A stretch of 64,000 nt of DNA from Arion vulgaris (lineage: Eukaryota; Mollusca; Gastropoda; Stylommatophora; Arionidae): NCBI GenBank assembly GCA_020796225.1, contig CM036755.1, positions 10,213,994-10,277,993 of the forward strand, written 5' to 3'. The first letter of the stretch is position 1. Each line of letters begins with the position of its first letter. The position numbers were made by a program, and so were the translations under genes. Below the pieces are notes generated by a model. It made no database searches, was not told the DNA's origin, and saw only the letters and a list, made by a program, of their open reading frames with translations. This document shows positions 19,605-30,454 of this stretch, in pieces.

Positions 19605-19865
19605 TTGGCGGAGCGTCAGTAGCTCAAGCGGTAGTGAGCTCGATCACAAACCAAGCGCACCTGGTTCAAACCCCGCGGCAGGCAGTTTGGAAGCAAATTC
19701 ATTTCTGTAGGACTTTTACGAAAGGTCAAAGTAGACCTCACTGTTCAGAAAGAGCAATGGAAAACTACTGAATGTATAAGTGTTGCCTAGAAAATCAACG
19801 ACTCGTTTACTGTCGTTGATGGCTCCGTCCTGTAAATGATGTACCGCGATTTTCGTTTTTTATGC
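19605..19865 (+). mobile_element. SINE-C, full-length
   Basis: The clearest SINE-C head: A box tagctcaagcgg and B box ggttcaaacccc about 43 nt apart, followed by the body (aagcaaattcatttc, tagacctcactgttcag, aaaatcaacgactcgttt) and the 3' end gtaccgcgattttcg. tRNA-derived pol III SINE. Confidence 0.9.
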
Positions 19866-20009
19866 TTTGCACGTTTAAAATACACGCTTTGTGACTGATA
19901 TCAGCCATCTTTGACCTATTTATTTATTTAGAAAATAAGTAGACCGTAACAACAGCTGGTTCAGTCAACCATTTGCTTTGTAAACCCTCCCATCTTTTGT
20001 ATATCAGTC

Positions 20010-20110
20010 TCACACAGGCAAGCAGCGTCTGGCCGAATGTATTAGAGCGCGGTTCGCAAGCGGGAGACCCATGTTATCTCTCGGTCGATCCCCGCCTAGA
20101 CCGATGAGCC
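20010..20110 (+). repeat. tRNA-like SINE head
   Basis: tctggccgaatgtattagagc (A-box region) and ctcggtcgatccccg (B-box region) at tRNA spacing. Stems are imperfect. Probably a SINE head of another family. Confidence 0.5.
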
Positions 20111-20139
20111 AAATTTTATCATGAATTGTACTGTTGTTT

Positions 20140-20400
20140 TTAGGGACTCCGTCTCTCCGTACAGTTTCTCGCGAAGTTCTGTGTTATCGGGCCAGGTTTC
20201 GCTTCTCGGCCTGCTAACAACTGGCAGTCTTGCAGTATGTGCTCTGCCGTCATATCCGCCTTTTCACAGTTGCACAGGCTAGTAGTGCCAATTTTAAATT
20301 TGTTGAACATATGGGCCCGAAGCCTGTTATGGCCAGTACGGAGACGGAATATAGCAACTTATTCGCTAGATCATAGTACGCATCCCTGCTGCTGTGTTGT
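20140..20400 (-). pseudogene. RNase H-type LINE C-terminal end
   Basis: The minus strand reads IFRLRTGHNRLRAHMFNKF and TAEHILQDCQLL, the RLRTGH..L..H and EHIL..C signatures that close RNase H-type LINE proteins. Truncated on both sides. Confidence 0.8.
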
Positions 20401-20524
20401 TGACCCGTGTTCATTTCACAGTAAGGACAATGTTCTTTTTTTCTGATGTGGGCATAAATGAAAAATCCTAACCTGAATAGCTTCAGATGACTGCACTGGC
20501 CATGTGGCCATTAAATTTCAGGTT

Positions 20525-21030
20525 CTCATCCAAGCTGTACTATTCCTTCTCTTTCTTTTATCCTTCTCTGCTTTTGTCCTTCTCTGCTTTTGTCCTTCTT
20601 CTGCTTTTGCCGTTAGACGTAGCAGGTTTAACTGGTGATCGGTTTCCGAGATAATGCACGCTCGGTCGCTTGATATGGTGTGGTATTGTGGTTTAAGATC
20701 ATCAATCCATCTTTTTCTTGGTCTGCCTTTCCTCTTGATGATTCAATTTTTCAGGTTGTACGTTCTTGCAACTGGTGTATTCGGGTTCATTCTCACCAAG
20801 TGGCTAACATTTGAGTCTGTTTTTCAATGAATCTAATAGCAGATGTTGTTCCGACTGTTCTTCTAATTTCCTCATTTCTTATATGGTCTCTTCTTCTTTT
20901 ATTTACTGCTTTCCTGTGATCGAACTTTTGTCCTTTATCCACTGTATCGGAGCAGCATTGCTCTTTGATGCGCATTGTCTGTTAGTAATCTGCTTATGTG
21001 GCAAAATACATTTAATTTGTTGTTTCTTGA
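20525..21030 (-). pseudogene. composite LINE tail (incl. LINE-T42 piece)
   Basis: On the minus strand 20930-21030 matches LINE-T42 (acaacaaattaaatg.., cagattactaacagacaatg). Downstream it switches to another LINE end with DHIRNEEIRRTVGTTSA, KKRWIDDLKPQYHTISS-like frames and TAKAEEGQKQ. The last 80 bp repeats cttctctgcttttgtc, so this tail also shows short tandem growth. Confidence 0.7.
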
Positions 21031-21204
21031 TGAAGTTTGTACGGATGTTGTACCCACATTTTTCTGTTGTCTTTAGTCCGAATTCGGTCTTTCTTGTTCT
21101 CAGTGCTCCTCTTCAGGCAAACGATCTTTCCTACTTCAGAAGTGACTATGTTGTTAAGGAGTGTGTTCTCTATCGTTTCTAATATTTTTCAGTTTCTCCC
21201 CACC

Positions 21205-21460
21205 CGTGTGTTGCCTTGGCCCGTAAGAGAGCAAAGAATAGTAACACTGCAACCTACAAGGCATGTCGTAAGAGGCGGCTGAGGTAGGGGCCTTGAGAAC
21301 TTACCCTAATAAAAAAAAAGCGTCGCGAAAATCGGATGACCTACTTGTAGTCGCATAACTGGCACAACGTACAATCGCTCTTAGGCTCGGACCACATAAA
21401 TATCACAAAGAGTTGTTAAGAAGTGGTTGATATAGAGCGTTCGAGGAAGCAGAAGAAGCT
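21205..21460 (+). mobile_element. SINE-A1, full-length
   Basis: From acccgtgtgttgcc through ggcatgtcgtaagaggcggc to gcgttcgaggaagcagaagaag. Confidence 0.87.
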
Positions 21461-21489
21461 CTAGGCTCGGATCACATACAAATCAGTTT

Positions 21490-21735
21490 TTTTTTTTTTT
21501 TCCAGAAGCACTTGAGCTTTCAGCTCTTCGGCTCGGTGTCATGGACATCGTAACCTTCGGTTCGGTGCCACGAACACCGTAAATCTGAAGAACCTGTGGC
21601 TTTTCTGCCAGCCGCGAATTGAATCGCAGTACTTTCTTCTTCTTCTTCTTCTCGAATCCGTATGCCTCACAGCGTCAGGTTAGAAGAGATTTCTAAACGG
21701 GCCTAGTATGCGTACTCACAGGGGCTTAAACGAGT
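21490..21735 (-). mobile_element. SINE-B interrupted by a LINE-T42 tail
   Basis: Antisense SINE-B with its A tail at the left (t-run then ccagaagcacttgagc). After gaattgaatcgcagtact the SINE is broken by about 80 bp (21636-21716) that is the LINE-T42 3' end in antisense with one 42-bp unit, and resumes with tactcacaggggct. Short repeated gtact flanks the insert. Confidence 0.75.
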
Positions 21736-22125
21736 AGTTAAGAAGTGGTTGATATGAAGCGTATGAAGAAAAATAAGTAAATTTCTCCCATCGACGAACT
21801 TTCAGAAAACGTCGATAAAATACTGAAATTACTAGCAGTAATTTGACATTTCAAACGTTAATTGAAAAGCTGAAATCTAGTTTCGTGTTCGGTTCAACCA
21901 GAACTCACCTCACGTCACGCCATCATGCTCACGGTAACAGGTGTTCTTAAGTTAACGTATACAACACGTGCATGTACCCGCTACCACCACATTAACCTAT
22001 TTAAGTCAATGTTACTTTATAGTTGTGTTCGAACGTGCTTAGCAACCTTTATGTGAAAATGTGACTGATTTCTTCCATCTGTCCATCTTTTCCTAGAGAA
22101 AAGGGACGATTTCTTCATCTGTCCA
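21735..22125. other. no gene seen
   Basis: Unique-looking sequence. Two copies of atttcttc.atctgtccat near 22068 and 22110 and a third at about 23060 bracket the purine array. Confidence 0.5.
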
Positions 22126-22129
22126 TTTT

Positions 22130-23035
22130 TGCCAGAGAGAGAGAAAGGGAGGAGAGAGAGAGAGAGAGAAAGAGAGATGGAGAAAGAGATGGAGAAAGAG
22201 AGGAGAGATGGAGAGTTGAAGAAAGAGAGAGATAAAGAGAGATGGAGAGATAAGAGAGATGAGAGAGAGATAGAGAGATGGAGAGAGAAAGAGAGATGGA
22301 GAGAAGAGATGAGGAGAGAGAAGAGAGATGGAGAGAAAAGATGGAGAGAGAGATGGAGAGAGAAAAAAGAGAGAAAGAGAGAGAAATGGAGAGAGAGATA
22401 GAGATGGAGAAAGAGAGATGGAGAAAGAGAGATGGAGAGAGAGATGGAGAGAGAGAGAGAGAGATGGAGAGAGATGGAGAGAGAGATGGAGAGAGATGGA
22501 GAGAGAGATGGGAGAAAGAGAATGGAGAGAGATGGAGAGAGAGATGGAGAGATGGAGAGAGATGGAGAGAGAGAGATGGAGAGAGAGAGATGGAGAGAGA
22601 GATGGAGAGAGATGGAGAGAGAGATGGAGAGAGATGGAGAGAGATGGAGAGAGAGAGAGAGAGATGGAGAGAGAGAGAGAGATGGGAGAGATGAGAGAGA
22701 GAGAGAGAGAAAGATGGAGAGAGAGAGAAAGATGGAGAAGAGGAGAGAGATGGAGAAGAGAGAGAAAGATGAGAGAGAGAGAGAGAGAGAGATGGAGAGA
22801 GAGAAGAGAGAGAGAGAGGAAAGAGATGGAGAGAGAGAGAGAGAGAAAGAAAGATGGAGAGAGAGAGAGAAAGAGAGATGGAGAGAGAGATGGAGAGAGA
22901 GATGGAGAGAGAGATGGAGAGAGAGATGGAGAGAGAGATGGAGAGAGAGATGGAGAGAGAGAGATGGAGAGAGAGATGGAGAGAGAGAAGGAGAGATGGA
23001 GAGAGAGATGGAGAGAGAGAGGATGGAGAAAGAGA
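22130..23035. repeat. polypurine (GAGAGATG)n tract, 0.9 kb
   Basis: Almost pure purine on the plus strand, made of gagagatggagaga variants. Six large false frames (up to 340 codons, E/R/M/W-rich or S/L/P-rich) cover it on both strands. Such mirror-symmetric purine tracts can adopt triplex DNA, which is a property of the sequence, not evidence of function. Confidence 0.97.
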
Positions 23036-23089
23036 TCACCCTTACGTGAAATCATGTTACTAATTTCTTCCATCTGTCTATAATTTTCC

Positions 23090-23235
23090 TGCTTCTGCGA
23101 CGCTTTTTATATGTTACGGTAGCTTCTTTAGGACTTAACCATAGTCGCCTCTTGCTAGTAGACATGTAAGGTCGCATGCTAGTAAGGCCTTGTAGGTCGC
23201 AGTGCTAGTTTTCTTTGCTCCCCATTCGAGCCCCG
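23090..23235 (-). mobile_element. SINE-A1, 5' half
   Basis: Antisense: gcttctgcgacgctttttat, gtagcttctttagg, gtcgcctcttg. It contains a short internal duplication of gctagtaag. The 3' part is absent. Confidence 0.7.
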
Positions 23236-23261
23236 ATAACATAGAGCGAAAACACATCCCA

Positions 23262-23512
23262 TCATCTTCGAATCCACCATATCGATCACTTGTTAAAACA
23301 CTCTGTGATCTGTATGTGATCTGAGCGATTTTACGTTGTGCCAGTTATACGCCTACAAGTAGGCCATCCGATTTCTGCTACGTTTTTATTTACTAGGTAG
23401 CTTCCTAGACCTCTAACTCAGTCGCCTTTTACGACATGCCTTGTAGGTCGCTGTGTTACTTTTCTTTGCTACATATGTGGACCACGGTAACACACACACA
23501 CACAGGCGTGTT
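23262..23512 (-). mobile_element. SINE-A1, full-length
   Basis: Antisense copy starting catcttcgaatccaccatatc and ending with the head complement near ggtaacacacacacacagg. Confidence 0.83.
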
Positions 23513-23589
23513 AAACTGTCTATGTTGCATTCACCCGTTATCTTTTATCTATTTTCTGCATTAATTTTGTCTGTATTTATGGCGAAACA

Positions 23590-23940
23590 CGTAAAAACAA
23601 AATACTATAGCTACAATACTAAAGTCTACAAAATACTAAGTCTTACAAAATACTATAGTCTTACAAAATACTAAGTCTTACAAAATACTAAAGTCTTACA
23701 AAATACTATAGTCTTACAAATACTAAGTCTAAAATACTATAGTCTTACAAAATACTATAGTCTTACAAAATACTAAAGTCTTACAAAATACTAAAGTCTT
23801 ACAATATAAAGTCTTACAATACTAAGTCTTACAAAATACTAAGTCTTACAAAATACTAAAGTCTTACAAAATACTAAAGTCTTACAAAATACTAAAGTCT
23901 TACAAAATACTAAAGTCTTAAATACAATCTTACAAATACA
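23590..23940. repeat. 18-bp tandem array inside repeat K
   Basis: About twenty copies of acaaaatactaaagtctt with 17-18 bp spacing. Flanks (aaacacgtaaaaacaaaata at the left; acaataacaatatacag at the right) are those of repeat K, whose unexpanded copies at 55.75 kb and 61.83 kb have a single gtagttttacaaaatac. Confidence 0.92.
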
Positions 23941-24055
23941 AAACAATAACAATATACAGCCACGTTTCGACCGAAAGGTCTTCATCAAGTAAAGGATACA
24001 ATCGAAGGGAAGCTCACTTCTGACACATCACACTACATATAGAATCGGACAATCA
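23940..24055 (+). repeat. repeat K body
   Basis: cgtttcgaccgaaaggtctt followed by catcaagtaaaggata, shared with 55.79 kb and 61.88 kb. Unclassified interspersed repeat. Confidence 0.7.
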
Positions 24056-24316
24056 CCCGTGTGGTACCGGAGTTTACAAGGGAAGCAAAGAATAGTACCA
24101 CTGCGACCTACAAGGCATGTCGTAAGATGCGAATGATGTAGAACCTAGGGAAGCTATCCTAGTAAATAAAAAACATCGCAGAAATCGGATGTGCTGGCCT
24201 ACTTTAGTCGTATAACTGCCACAATGTACAATCGCTCTTAAGTTCAGATCACATACAAATCCCACATCGTGGTTAACAAGTGGTCGATATGGAGCGTTTG
24301 AAGAAGAAGAAGAAGA
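24056..24316 (+). mobile_element. SINE-A1, full-length
   Basis: From acccgtgtggtaccgg to gcgtttgaagaagaagaaga. Body intact. Confidence 0.88.
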
Positions 24317-24329
24317 ATTATCTGACAAC

Positions 24330-24820
24330 TTTCCAATGCCCTAATTGAAAATAGATGACTACAATGAAAATTATTGTTTTTGTAATTTGTAAAATTACAG
24401 TACTTTTCTTTTACCTGTTTCGCCATTGCTACATAGTTTTACTGCAGACTTCCATTATATATATATATATCGATATCTGTTTTTATGGCATACCATAACC
24501 CAATCTCTTGCTATTTTAATAACTCTCCCAAATCACACTGTATGTTTTGTCTGATCTCCCCTTAATACGGTTCATGCCAGCACTGGTTAACTGAATCATG
24601 GAGATAGATTACAGCACCAACTAAAACAGCAATCACAAAGATCAAAGCAAAACGATACTATATAAGTTACCAGTAAATTGTTATTCAGCAGCAAATATTT
24701 TAATGACGGTGCAATGTTAGTCTCGAGAAGCCATTTGTGGATTTTATTTGTGTTTTCTCTTGTCGAGTTTTATATTATCAAATTATCTGATGCTGGTTTT
24801 GTTAACTTTTGTGTGTTTTT
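24330..24820. other. no gene seen
   Basis: AT-rich with a short (AT)n at 24455-24475. No element recognised. Confidence 0.45.
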
Positions 24821-24824
24821 CCGA

Positions 24825-24945
24825 TCCAGAAGCACTGATTTCAGCCTCTTCGCCAGTGTCATGGACATCGTACGCCGTCTGATGCACGACATCGTAAATC
24901 TGGAGACCTGTGGTTTACTGCCACGCCGGAATGAGCCTGAACTCA
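24825..24945 (-). repeat. SINE-B, degenerate
   Basis: Decayed antisense match (ccagaagcactgatttcagc, gtcatggacatcgta, cgtaaatctggagacctgtg). The 102-codon frame over it is not a gene. Confidence 0.65.
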
Positions 24946-25319
24946 CACTTTACACCGTCTATGTGAAATCGGATGCACTGCCCTAAACGTTAGAGTCTAG
25001 CGTTTAGGGCCTACAAACTACTGTGCAACGATACACGTTCTGGCAAGATCAAACATATTACCAAGATGATTAAATTGGTGTAGAACGAACGAAGAAGATC
25101 ACTGCGTCCAACGCGCTACCAACACGATGGGCAGGCTGTATCAACATAAGATCCACTTTCAAGTTTGTCTCCAGCTTGGTCTAATAACAACTGTAAATAT
25201 ATGCAAGAGATGGAGTTTTCAATGGGAAGCAGTAAAGTCGTTTGAATGTCAGTTGAATGTTGGAGTCGAACGAACTCTAACTGCCTTGTAGTTAGATTGG
25301 GACACAACTTCTAGCGGAA

Positions 25320-25575
25320 ACTGACAAAACTTGACGGCAGGAAGACACATAGTCCACAAATGACAGCGTTCTGGGCAGATGACACTTCAACAGCCTGGGA
25401 GGTCCCTAAGGTTGCAATGACAAGCAAATTACGCCGATGCCTGTCAGGTCGTTTGCGATGCACGTACAGCTAACGGAGACGACTATAAACGCTGGTTTAT
25501 CGAACCGATCAAGGATAAGCACTAGAGCCCCAATGGTACTGAACGATGTACGCTAACGTTCTGGCAACGGCATGT
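25320..25575 (+). repeat. repeat N, diverged
   Basis: ctaacggagacgac and gataagcactagagcccc match repeat N as at 41.3-41.6 kb. The 24950-25320 stretch before it contains only short SINE-A2-like scraps. Confidence 0.45.
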
Positions 25576-25680
25576 TAATATACCAACAAAATTTAGAAAT
25601 GAACAAAAAGAACAGAGAGAACCTGTATTTACCGTATTTCTAGTTTGCTTTTCCCAAATCGTTTTTATTAGTAATGATTT

Positions 25681-25800
25681 AAACCTCTTTAGCCGATGCA
25701 CTGACTGTCAACCTCTTTACGCCGATGCACTGACATGTCAACCTCTTTACGCCGAGCACTGACATGTCAACCTCTTTACGCCGATGCACTGACATGTCAC
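25681..25800. repeat. 30-bp tandem array x4
   Basis: Four copies of a unit with cctctttacgccgatgcact and gacatgtcaa. Confidence 0.92.
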
Positions 25801-25841
25801 CAACGACGAACCTTGTTTAGGTTATATCAGATCGTCTGGGC

Positions 25842-26267
25842 CAGCGTTTCCCAAAGTGGGCGGTACCCCCCCAGTGGCGCTGAAGCCTTCCAGGGGCGAT
25901 AGTGGGTTCAGAGCATTTGGAAGTTTTTTTGTGATTTTCGATTGAATAATCATTAAAAATTTTAATTCGTCTATGTCTATCTTACACGATCCATTAATTC
26001 ATCAATTTTCTATTCATGTATGTAATCATTTGAAAAATTGACCATGTGTGACATAAATATATATCAATTTTCTATGTCAAAGAGAAAATAGAGCATGTAT
26101 GTATGTGAGGAAACATAATGAGAGGGGGTCAAGTTGTTGTGCAAAGTGGCGGGGGCGTTCAAATTTATGTGTCAAAGTGGGCGGTGGGCGTTACAAAGTT
26201 ATTGTGCAAGTGGCGGGCAAATTTAGTGCAAAGTGGGCGGTGGGCCGAAAAAGTTTGGGAATCTATG
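25842..26267 (+). mobile_element. hAT MITE (GTTTCCCAAA type) with 8-bp TSD
   Basis: A 426-bp element with ends cagcgtttcccaaagtgggc and ttgggaatctatg. It is flanked by exact gtctgggc (25834-25841 and 26268-26275). CAG..TTCCCAAA termini and the 8-bp duplication fit hAT. The surrounding repeat J has an unoccupied counterpart at 36.38-36.40 kb. Interior holds GTGGGCGG repeats and no transposase. Confidence 0.92.
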
Positions 26268-26275
26268 GTCTGGGC

Positions 26276-27789
26276 CAACAAACAGGAAATATAAGAATTA
26301 ATTCCATTCAGAGAATCCACAATTTTAATGCTGTTATGGGCCCTTACTCTGCAGTTCCGCAGCGGGAAAACCCAGGTACGTTTAAAACGTGTTAAAAAAA
26401 ACTCATAGCGTTGTTATTCTGTTGAATGAGAGCTGCTCGGAATTTGTTTAACTGTGTTTAGTTACATATTGGCTCTATGAAAGCTCCCACCCTTTGACCG
26501 CTAGCAAATGGGCACTACACTGCGATTTTAGCCAAAAGGTCATGTTTTGAGTTGTTTTTTTTTCAGTTTAAAAAAAAAACGTTTTTCCAATTTGGTTTTC
26601 CAACTTGTTCTATATGTTTTTCCAGTTTGCTCTTTCCATTTTGAAATCGGAATCTACTGTCTATCATGAAGCGACTAATTTATACAAGGGGGAACAATTA
26701 TGTAAGAGTCTCAGAAGTTAAAATGCAGATAAGTTATGCGACATCTTGTTGTATAATCTTATTGTCTCCCCTGTCTGAGGACAAAAAGAGTTATCTCTAG
26801 CGCGACTTACTTCCCTTGTGTGTTGTCATTTGCGGACGCAAGCACAATTGAAAAAATTCAGACAGCTTAAAAGCACTCCTTTCGGGACACTAAATTGCAT
26901 CCATTCGCAAAGAAAAGATGGAAAGGTCAATTTTAGTGGCAGATGGAAGAATGGATGAGGGATTCAGAAGAAAGGGACTGCAGGAGGGAGGGAGTAGATC
27001 ACGATGATAGAGAACAAAAAAAAAATGGAATTTTGAGATTTTTTAGACTTACAGCTGGTCCAAAGTTTAAAATAAGAAAAATACAGCGCTTCATGATCAA
27101 AGAAAAGTTTGGGTAAATAAAAACATGGACATAATTGTTAAGTAAACATCATCATCAAGTGCGGCATGCAGTTGTAGGAGATCATGTCTCTCTACAAATC
27201 GTTTGTTTTCTTTCTTTCTCTATCGATTTCTCTAGTGGTATAACGACTCCTATGGGGTAATGATAACGTTGTCTAGCATGATAACATCTTCAAGCTTGGT
27301 AGCGTCGCCTAACGGGGCAACGTCTCCTAGTGTGGATGACAGCATCTCCTACTGTGACTACGTTTCTTTACCTGACAGCATCTCTTCGTGTCACCTGGAA
27401 AATGAACGACAACACCGGCAACACATCTAAAAGATAACGATGGTCACACAATAACCCCTAGTTCTAGAAATATTAAACTCACATTGATACTTTCCGCCCT
27501 GTTTACCTCCCGGAATAATTATCATTCCCCCCGACAAAGACATTTTTGACGACACACTGCGATCCTTTGTTACACTGCTTGGCAAGGTCCCATTCAGTAT
27601 CGTTGGTTGGATTAATTGATGTGGGCATATCTAGCAAACGTTGTGAAACTGCTACCAGGAACATATAAAACAACATTTACTAGTTGTGTTCTGTTTCTTA
27701 CTAGAGTTACAAGTTCTATATTGCGTGCTTAAAGTTGCAGACTCTGTATGTATACTGTTGGCGTTTGTAGGTATAGATTATATGTGTGG
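26276..27789. other. 1.5 kb without a recognised gene
   Basis: Begins with the rest of repeat J (caacaaacaggaaatataag). The rest has no ORF of note. A weak periodicity of atgac..c.tctcctagtgtg type is visible at 27.23-27.40 kb. Confidence 0.5.
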
Positions 27790-28465
27790 TAACTATAGTT
27801 CGTTCCAAAATTCGTGAACACACTAAGGTTTAATTTGTACGAAATCTACCTGATGGATACAAGTAATTTTTGCAAGAGTCTTATATACCTCACGACCTTA
27901 GGAATTCAGGTTTAACTAATTGGTAGGTAGCTCAGTTGATGCAAAAAACGTTTTTTGTTACATAATTTGCAAAGCACAACAAAATGATAATCAAAGTTTA
28001 GAATTTACAGTAATACACAAAATGGTGGCGAATGTTTGCAAAGGCGTATCCCTACTACATATTATAACACGCAGTGTGACACAGATCTTCCACATCTAAC
28101 TGAAAATAAATGTGTGCATACGCTACTGATATGTCTTTAGAATACATTGTGAAGTGATTAATTCCACGGGATCCCCAATTTCACTTGCGCTGAATTGGAT
28201 GGGGAAGCGCGCAAATGTGTAATTATTTAAAAACTTGACTATCATATTGTTAAACTTCTAAAGGTATACCAAATCAACATCGCTGTCATTTTACTAATAA
28301 CATATAATGAAAATCTTACAGCACTAAAGGTTTGGGTGAGCAAGAAATACTTTACGAAGGTCGCCACTGTATGAAAATGTAAACACCAATATTTTCTGTC
28401 AAGTGGATGATTTTATATCGATCAGTAACGATGTTCACGAATTTAGGAACGAAATATAGTAGTTA
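27790..28465. mobile_element. Tc1/mariner-like TIR element without transposase
   Basis: About 675 bp with inverted ends taactatagttcgttcc and its counterpart reading, on the other strand, taactactatatttcgttcc, both continuing into aaattcgtgaaca. TA borders each end. No ORF. The left 100 bp matches the terminus next to the DDE relic at 47.2 kb with the same spacing, so it is probably a deletion derivative of that family. Confidence 0.8.
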
Positions 28466-28469
28466 TATG

Positions 28470-29160
28470 TCCGACTTATTGCTGCAGTTGCAGTTAATAT
28501 TATGTTTATTGCTGCAGTTAGTTACATATTATGTTTATTGCTGCAGTTAGTTACATATTATGTTTATTGCTGCAGTTAGTTACATATTATGTTTATTTGA
28601 TTAGTTACAATTTGTTATTTCATAGTTGTTAATATGTTCTATAGCAGTTAGTACATATATGTTTATGCTGCAGTTATTACATATTACATATTATGTATGC
28701 GTTAGCAGCACATATAGGTTTATGTGCAGTGCAGTAATATATTTACGTAGCAGTGCACGTTGACAAATGTTTTGCAGTATACCCAATATTATTTCTGCAG
28801 TTACAAGTGCATATTCTTTTATTGTGCAGTTACAATGTTACATATTCTGTTTATTGCTGCAGTTAGTTATATATTCTGTTTATTGCTGCAGTTGCAGTTA
28901 TTGCTGAGTAGTTACATATTCTGTTTATTGCTGCAGTTACAAGTTACATATTCTGTTTATTGCTGCAGTTAGTTACATATTCTGTTTATTGCTGCAGTTA
29001 CAAAGTTACATATTCTGTTTATTGCTGCAGTTACAAAGTTACATATTCTGTTTATTGCTGCAGTTACAAAGTTACATATTCTGTTTATTGCTGCAGTTAC
29101 AAAGTTACATATTCTGTTTATTGCTGAAGTTGGATGTTACATATTCTGTTTATGGTTGTA
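28470..29160. repeat. 28-33 bp TTTATTGCTGCAGTTA minisatellite
   Basis: Units of gttacatattctgtttattg followed by ctgcagttacaaa. The right part (28940-29150) is regular at 33 bp; the left part is shorter and degenerate. The Y/I/F/C/L-rich frame of about 91 codons is a repeat frame. Confidence 0.93.
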
Positions 29161-29199
29161 GTTATCATGTATATATATTGTCTTACCGTTACACATCAT

Positions 29200-29455
29200 C
29201 TTATCCTCGAACGCTCCCTCAATATACACCACTTGTTACACCACCATTTATGATTTCTATGTGATCTAGGTAGGGAGATTGTACGTTGTGTCAGTTATGC
29301 GCCTACAAGTAGACAAGCACATCAGATTTCTGCCATGTTTTTTATTTACTAGTGCATCTTCCCTAGGCTCTTACCTTAGTCCTTTCTTACGACATGCCTT
29401 GTAGGTGGCAGTGTTACTATTCCTTGCTCCCCTCGCACGCTTCGGCAACTGTCAT
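29200..29455 (-). mobile_element. SINE-A1, full-length
   Basis: Antisense copy from atcctcgaacgctccc to cctcgcacgcttcgg. Confidence 0.83.
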
Positions 29456-29569
29456 TACTGCTTGTAGTACCACTTTTTAGAGCGGAATAGAAAAAAGGGA
29501 TGAGAGCCTGAGGAATTTACTGGCTAGTGCAGTCGTCGTGTTCATGTTAGGTTTTTTCTTTATGAAAAA

Positions 29570-29650
29570 CTCATTGGTTTTACTGGGGATCGAACCCGAG
29601 TCTTCCGAATGGGAGCCGGCACAAGAGACCATTCGACCAGACGTTCCTCT
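29570..29650 (-). mobile_element. SINE-Q, tRNA-derived head
   Basis: Minus strand: A box ctggtcgaatggtc and B box gggttcgatcccc at tRNA spacing. Related to the head at 262-362. It touches the (GAA)n tail of the LINE beside it. Confidence 0.65.
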
Positions 29651-29654
29651 TCTT

Positions 29655-30255
29655 CTTCTTCTGCGATCAACTTTTGCTATGCGACTACTCCGGTATGTGT
29701 CATAAACAGGGCGGTGCGCTTGAGGTCTTCACCGGTTCCCCATAGTTTGTCTTGTAGTGTTGTTTCTGTTGGCCAGATCTCCAATCTCTCACTACTCAGA
29801 CTAGGCAGTCTTGCAGGATGTGCTCTGGGGACTGCTTGGTGCTCCACAGATGCAGGCTGCCGAATCCCTGAGACCCATTCTGTGGAGGTGTGCTCTGAGA
29901 CTGCAGTGTCCTGTTCTAAGTCTGAAGACTGTGGTCTGTGCTTTTCTGTTTAATGTATTTATACTGTCATGCTCTGGGTTGTATCCTCCATTTGTTTTTC
30001 TCCAGATCATTTTCCTGGATTGTTTCAGGAGAGTCTTTGCTTCTGTAAAACTTTGTGTTGGGTGGTGTTGTGTTAGGCTCCCTCCCAACCCTTGCGAATT
30101 TGTCAGCCTTTTCGTTTCCTGGTATGCCACAGTGAGCTGGTATCCACTGTAAGACCAGTTCGGATTTTTTTTACAACAAGCTATTTTGCTGTATGTCCTG
30201 AATGAGCTTGTCTTGTCTGGGACATGAGATAGCCAGACGCTCCTCATTAACACGG
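29655..30255 (-). pseudogene. RNase H-type LINE, C-terminal 200 codons and 3' end
   Basis: The minus strand carries, with one frameshift, the LVLQWIPAH / IPGNEKAD RNase H motif, then GSLTQHHPTQSFTEAKTLLK, TVFRLRTGHCSLRAHLHRM and the CICG..SPQS end, followed by a (GAA)n tail at 29640-29655. It is the unexpanded paralogue of 10906-11386. Several frameshifts and stops make it non-functional. Confidence 0.88.
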
Positions 30256-30280
30256 GCCATACTATCTATATTACTATACT

Positions 30281-30444
30281 CAGTGGCGACTCATCATTAA
30301 GGGCCAGTGGGGCCGGGTCCCTCCAAAAATAAGGTGTAACGTGTATTTATTATTTTAAACATTACAATATATCCTAACCGAAACCATGATTTTTCCAAAA
30401 ATATCTATCTGCCCACCAACAAAAATGATCACGAGCCGCCACTG
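30281..30444 (+). mobile_element. MITE-H with perfect 8-bp TSD
   Basis: A 164-bp copy (cagtggcgactcatc ... gagccgccactg) flanked by actatact (30273-30280 and 30445-30452). Confidence 0.94.
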
Positions 30445-30454
30445 ACTATACTTG

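Noticed and set aside
22017..23083. Large E/R/M/W and S/L/P ORFs on both strands (up to 340 codons)
   Set aside because: Low-complexity frames of the polypurine tract.
28760..29264. Hydrophobic Y/I/F/C/L-rich ORFs
   Set aside because: Frames of the 33-bp minisatellite.
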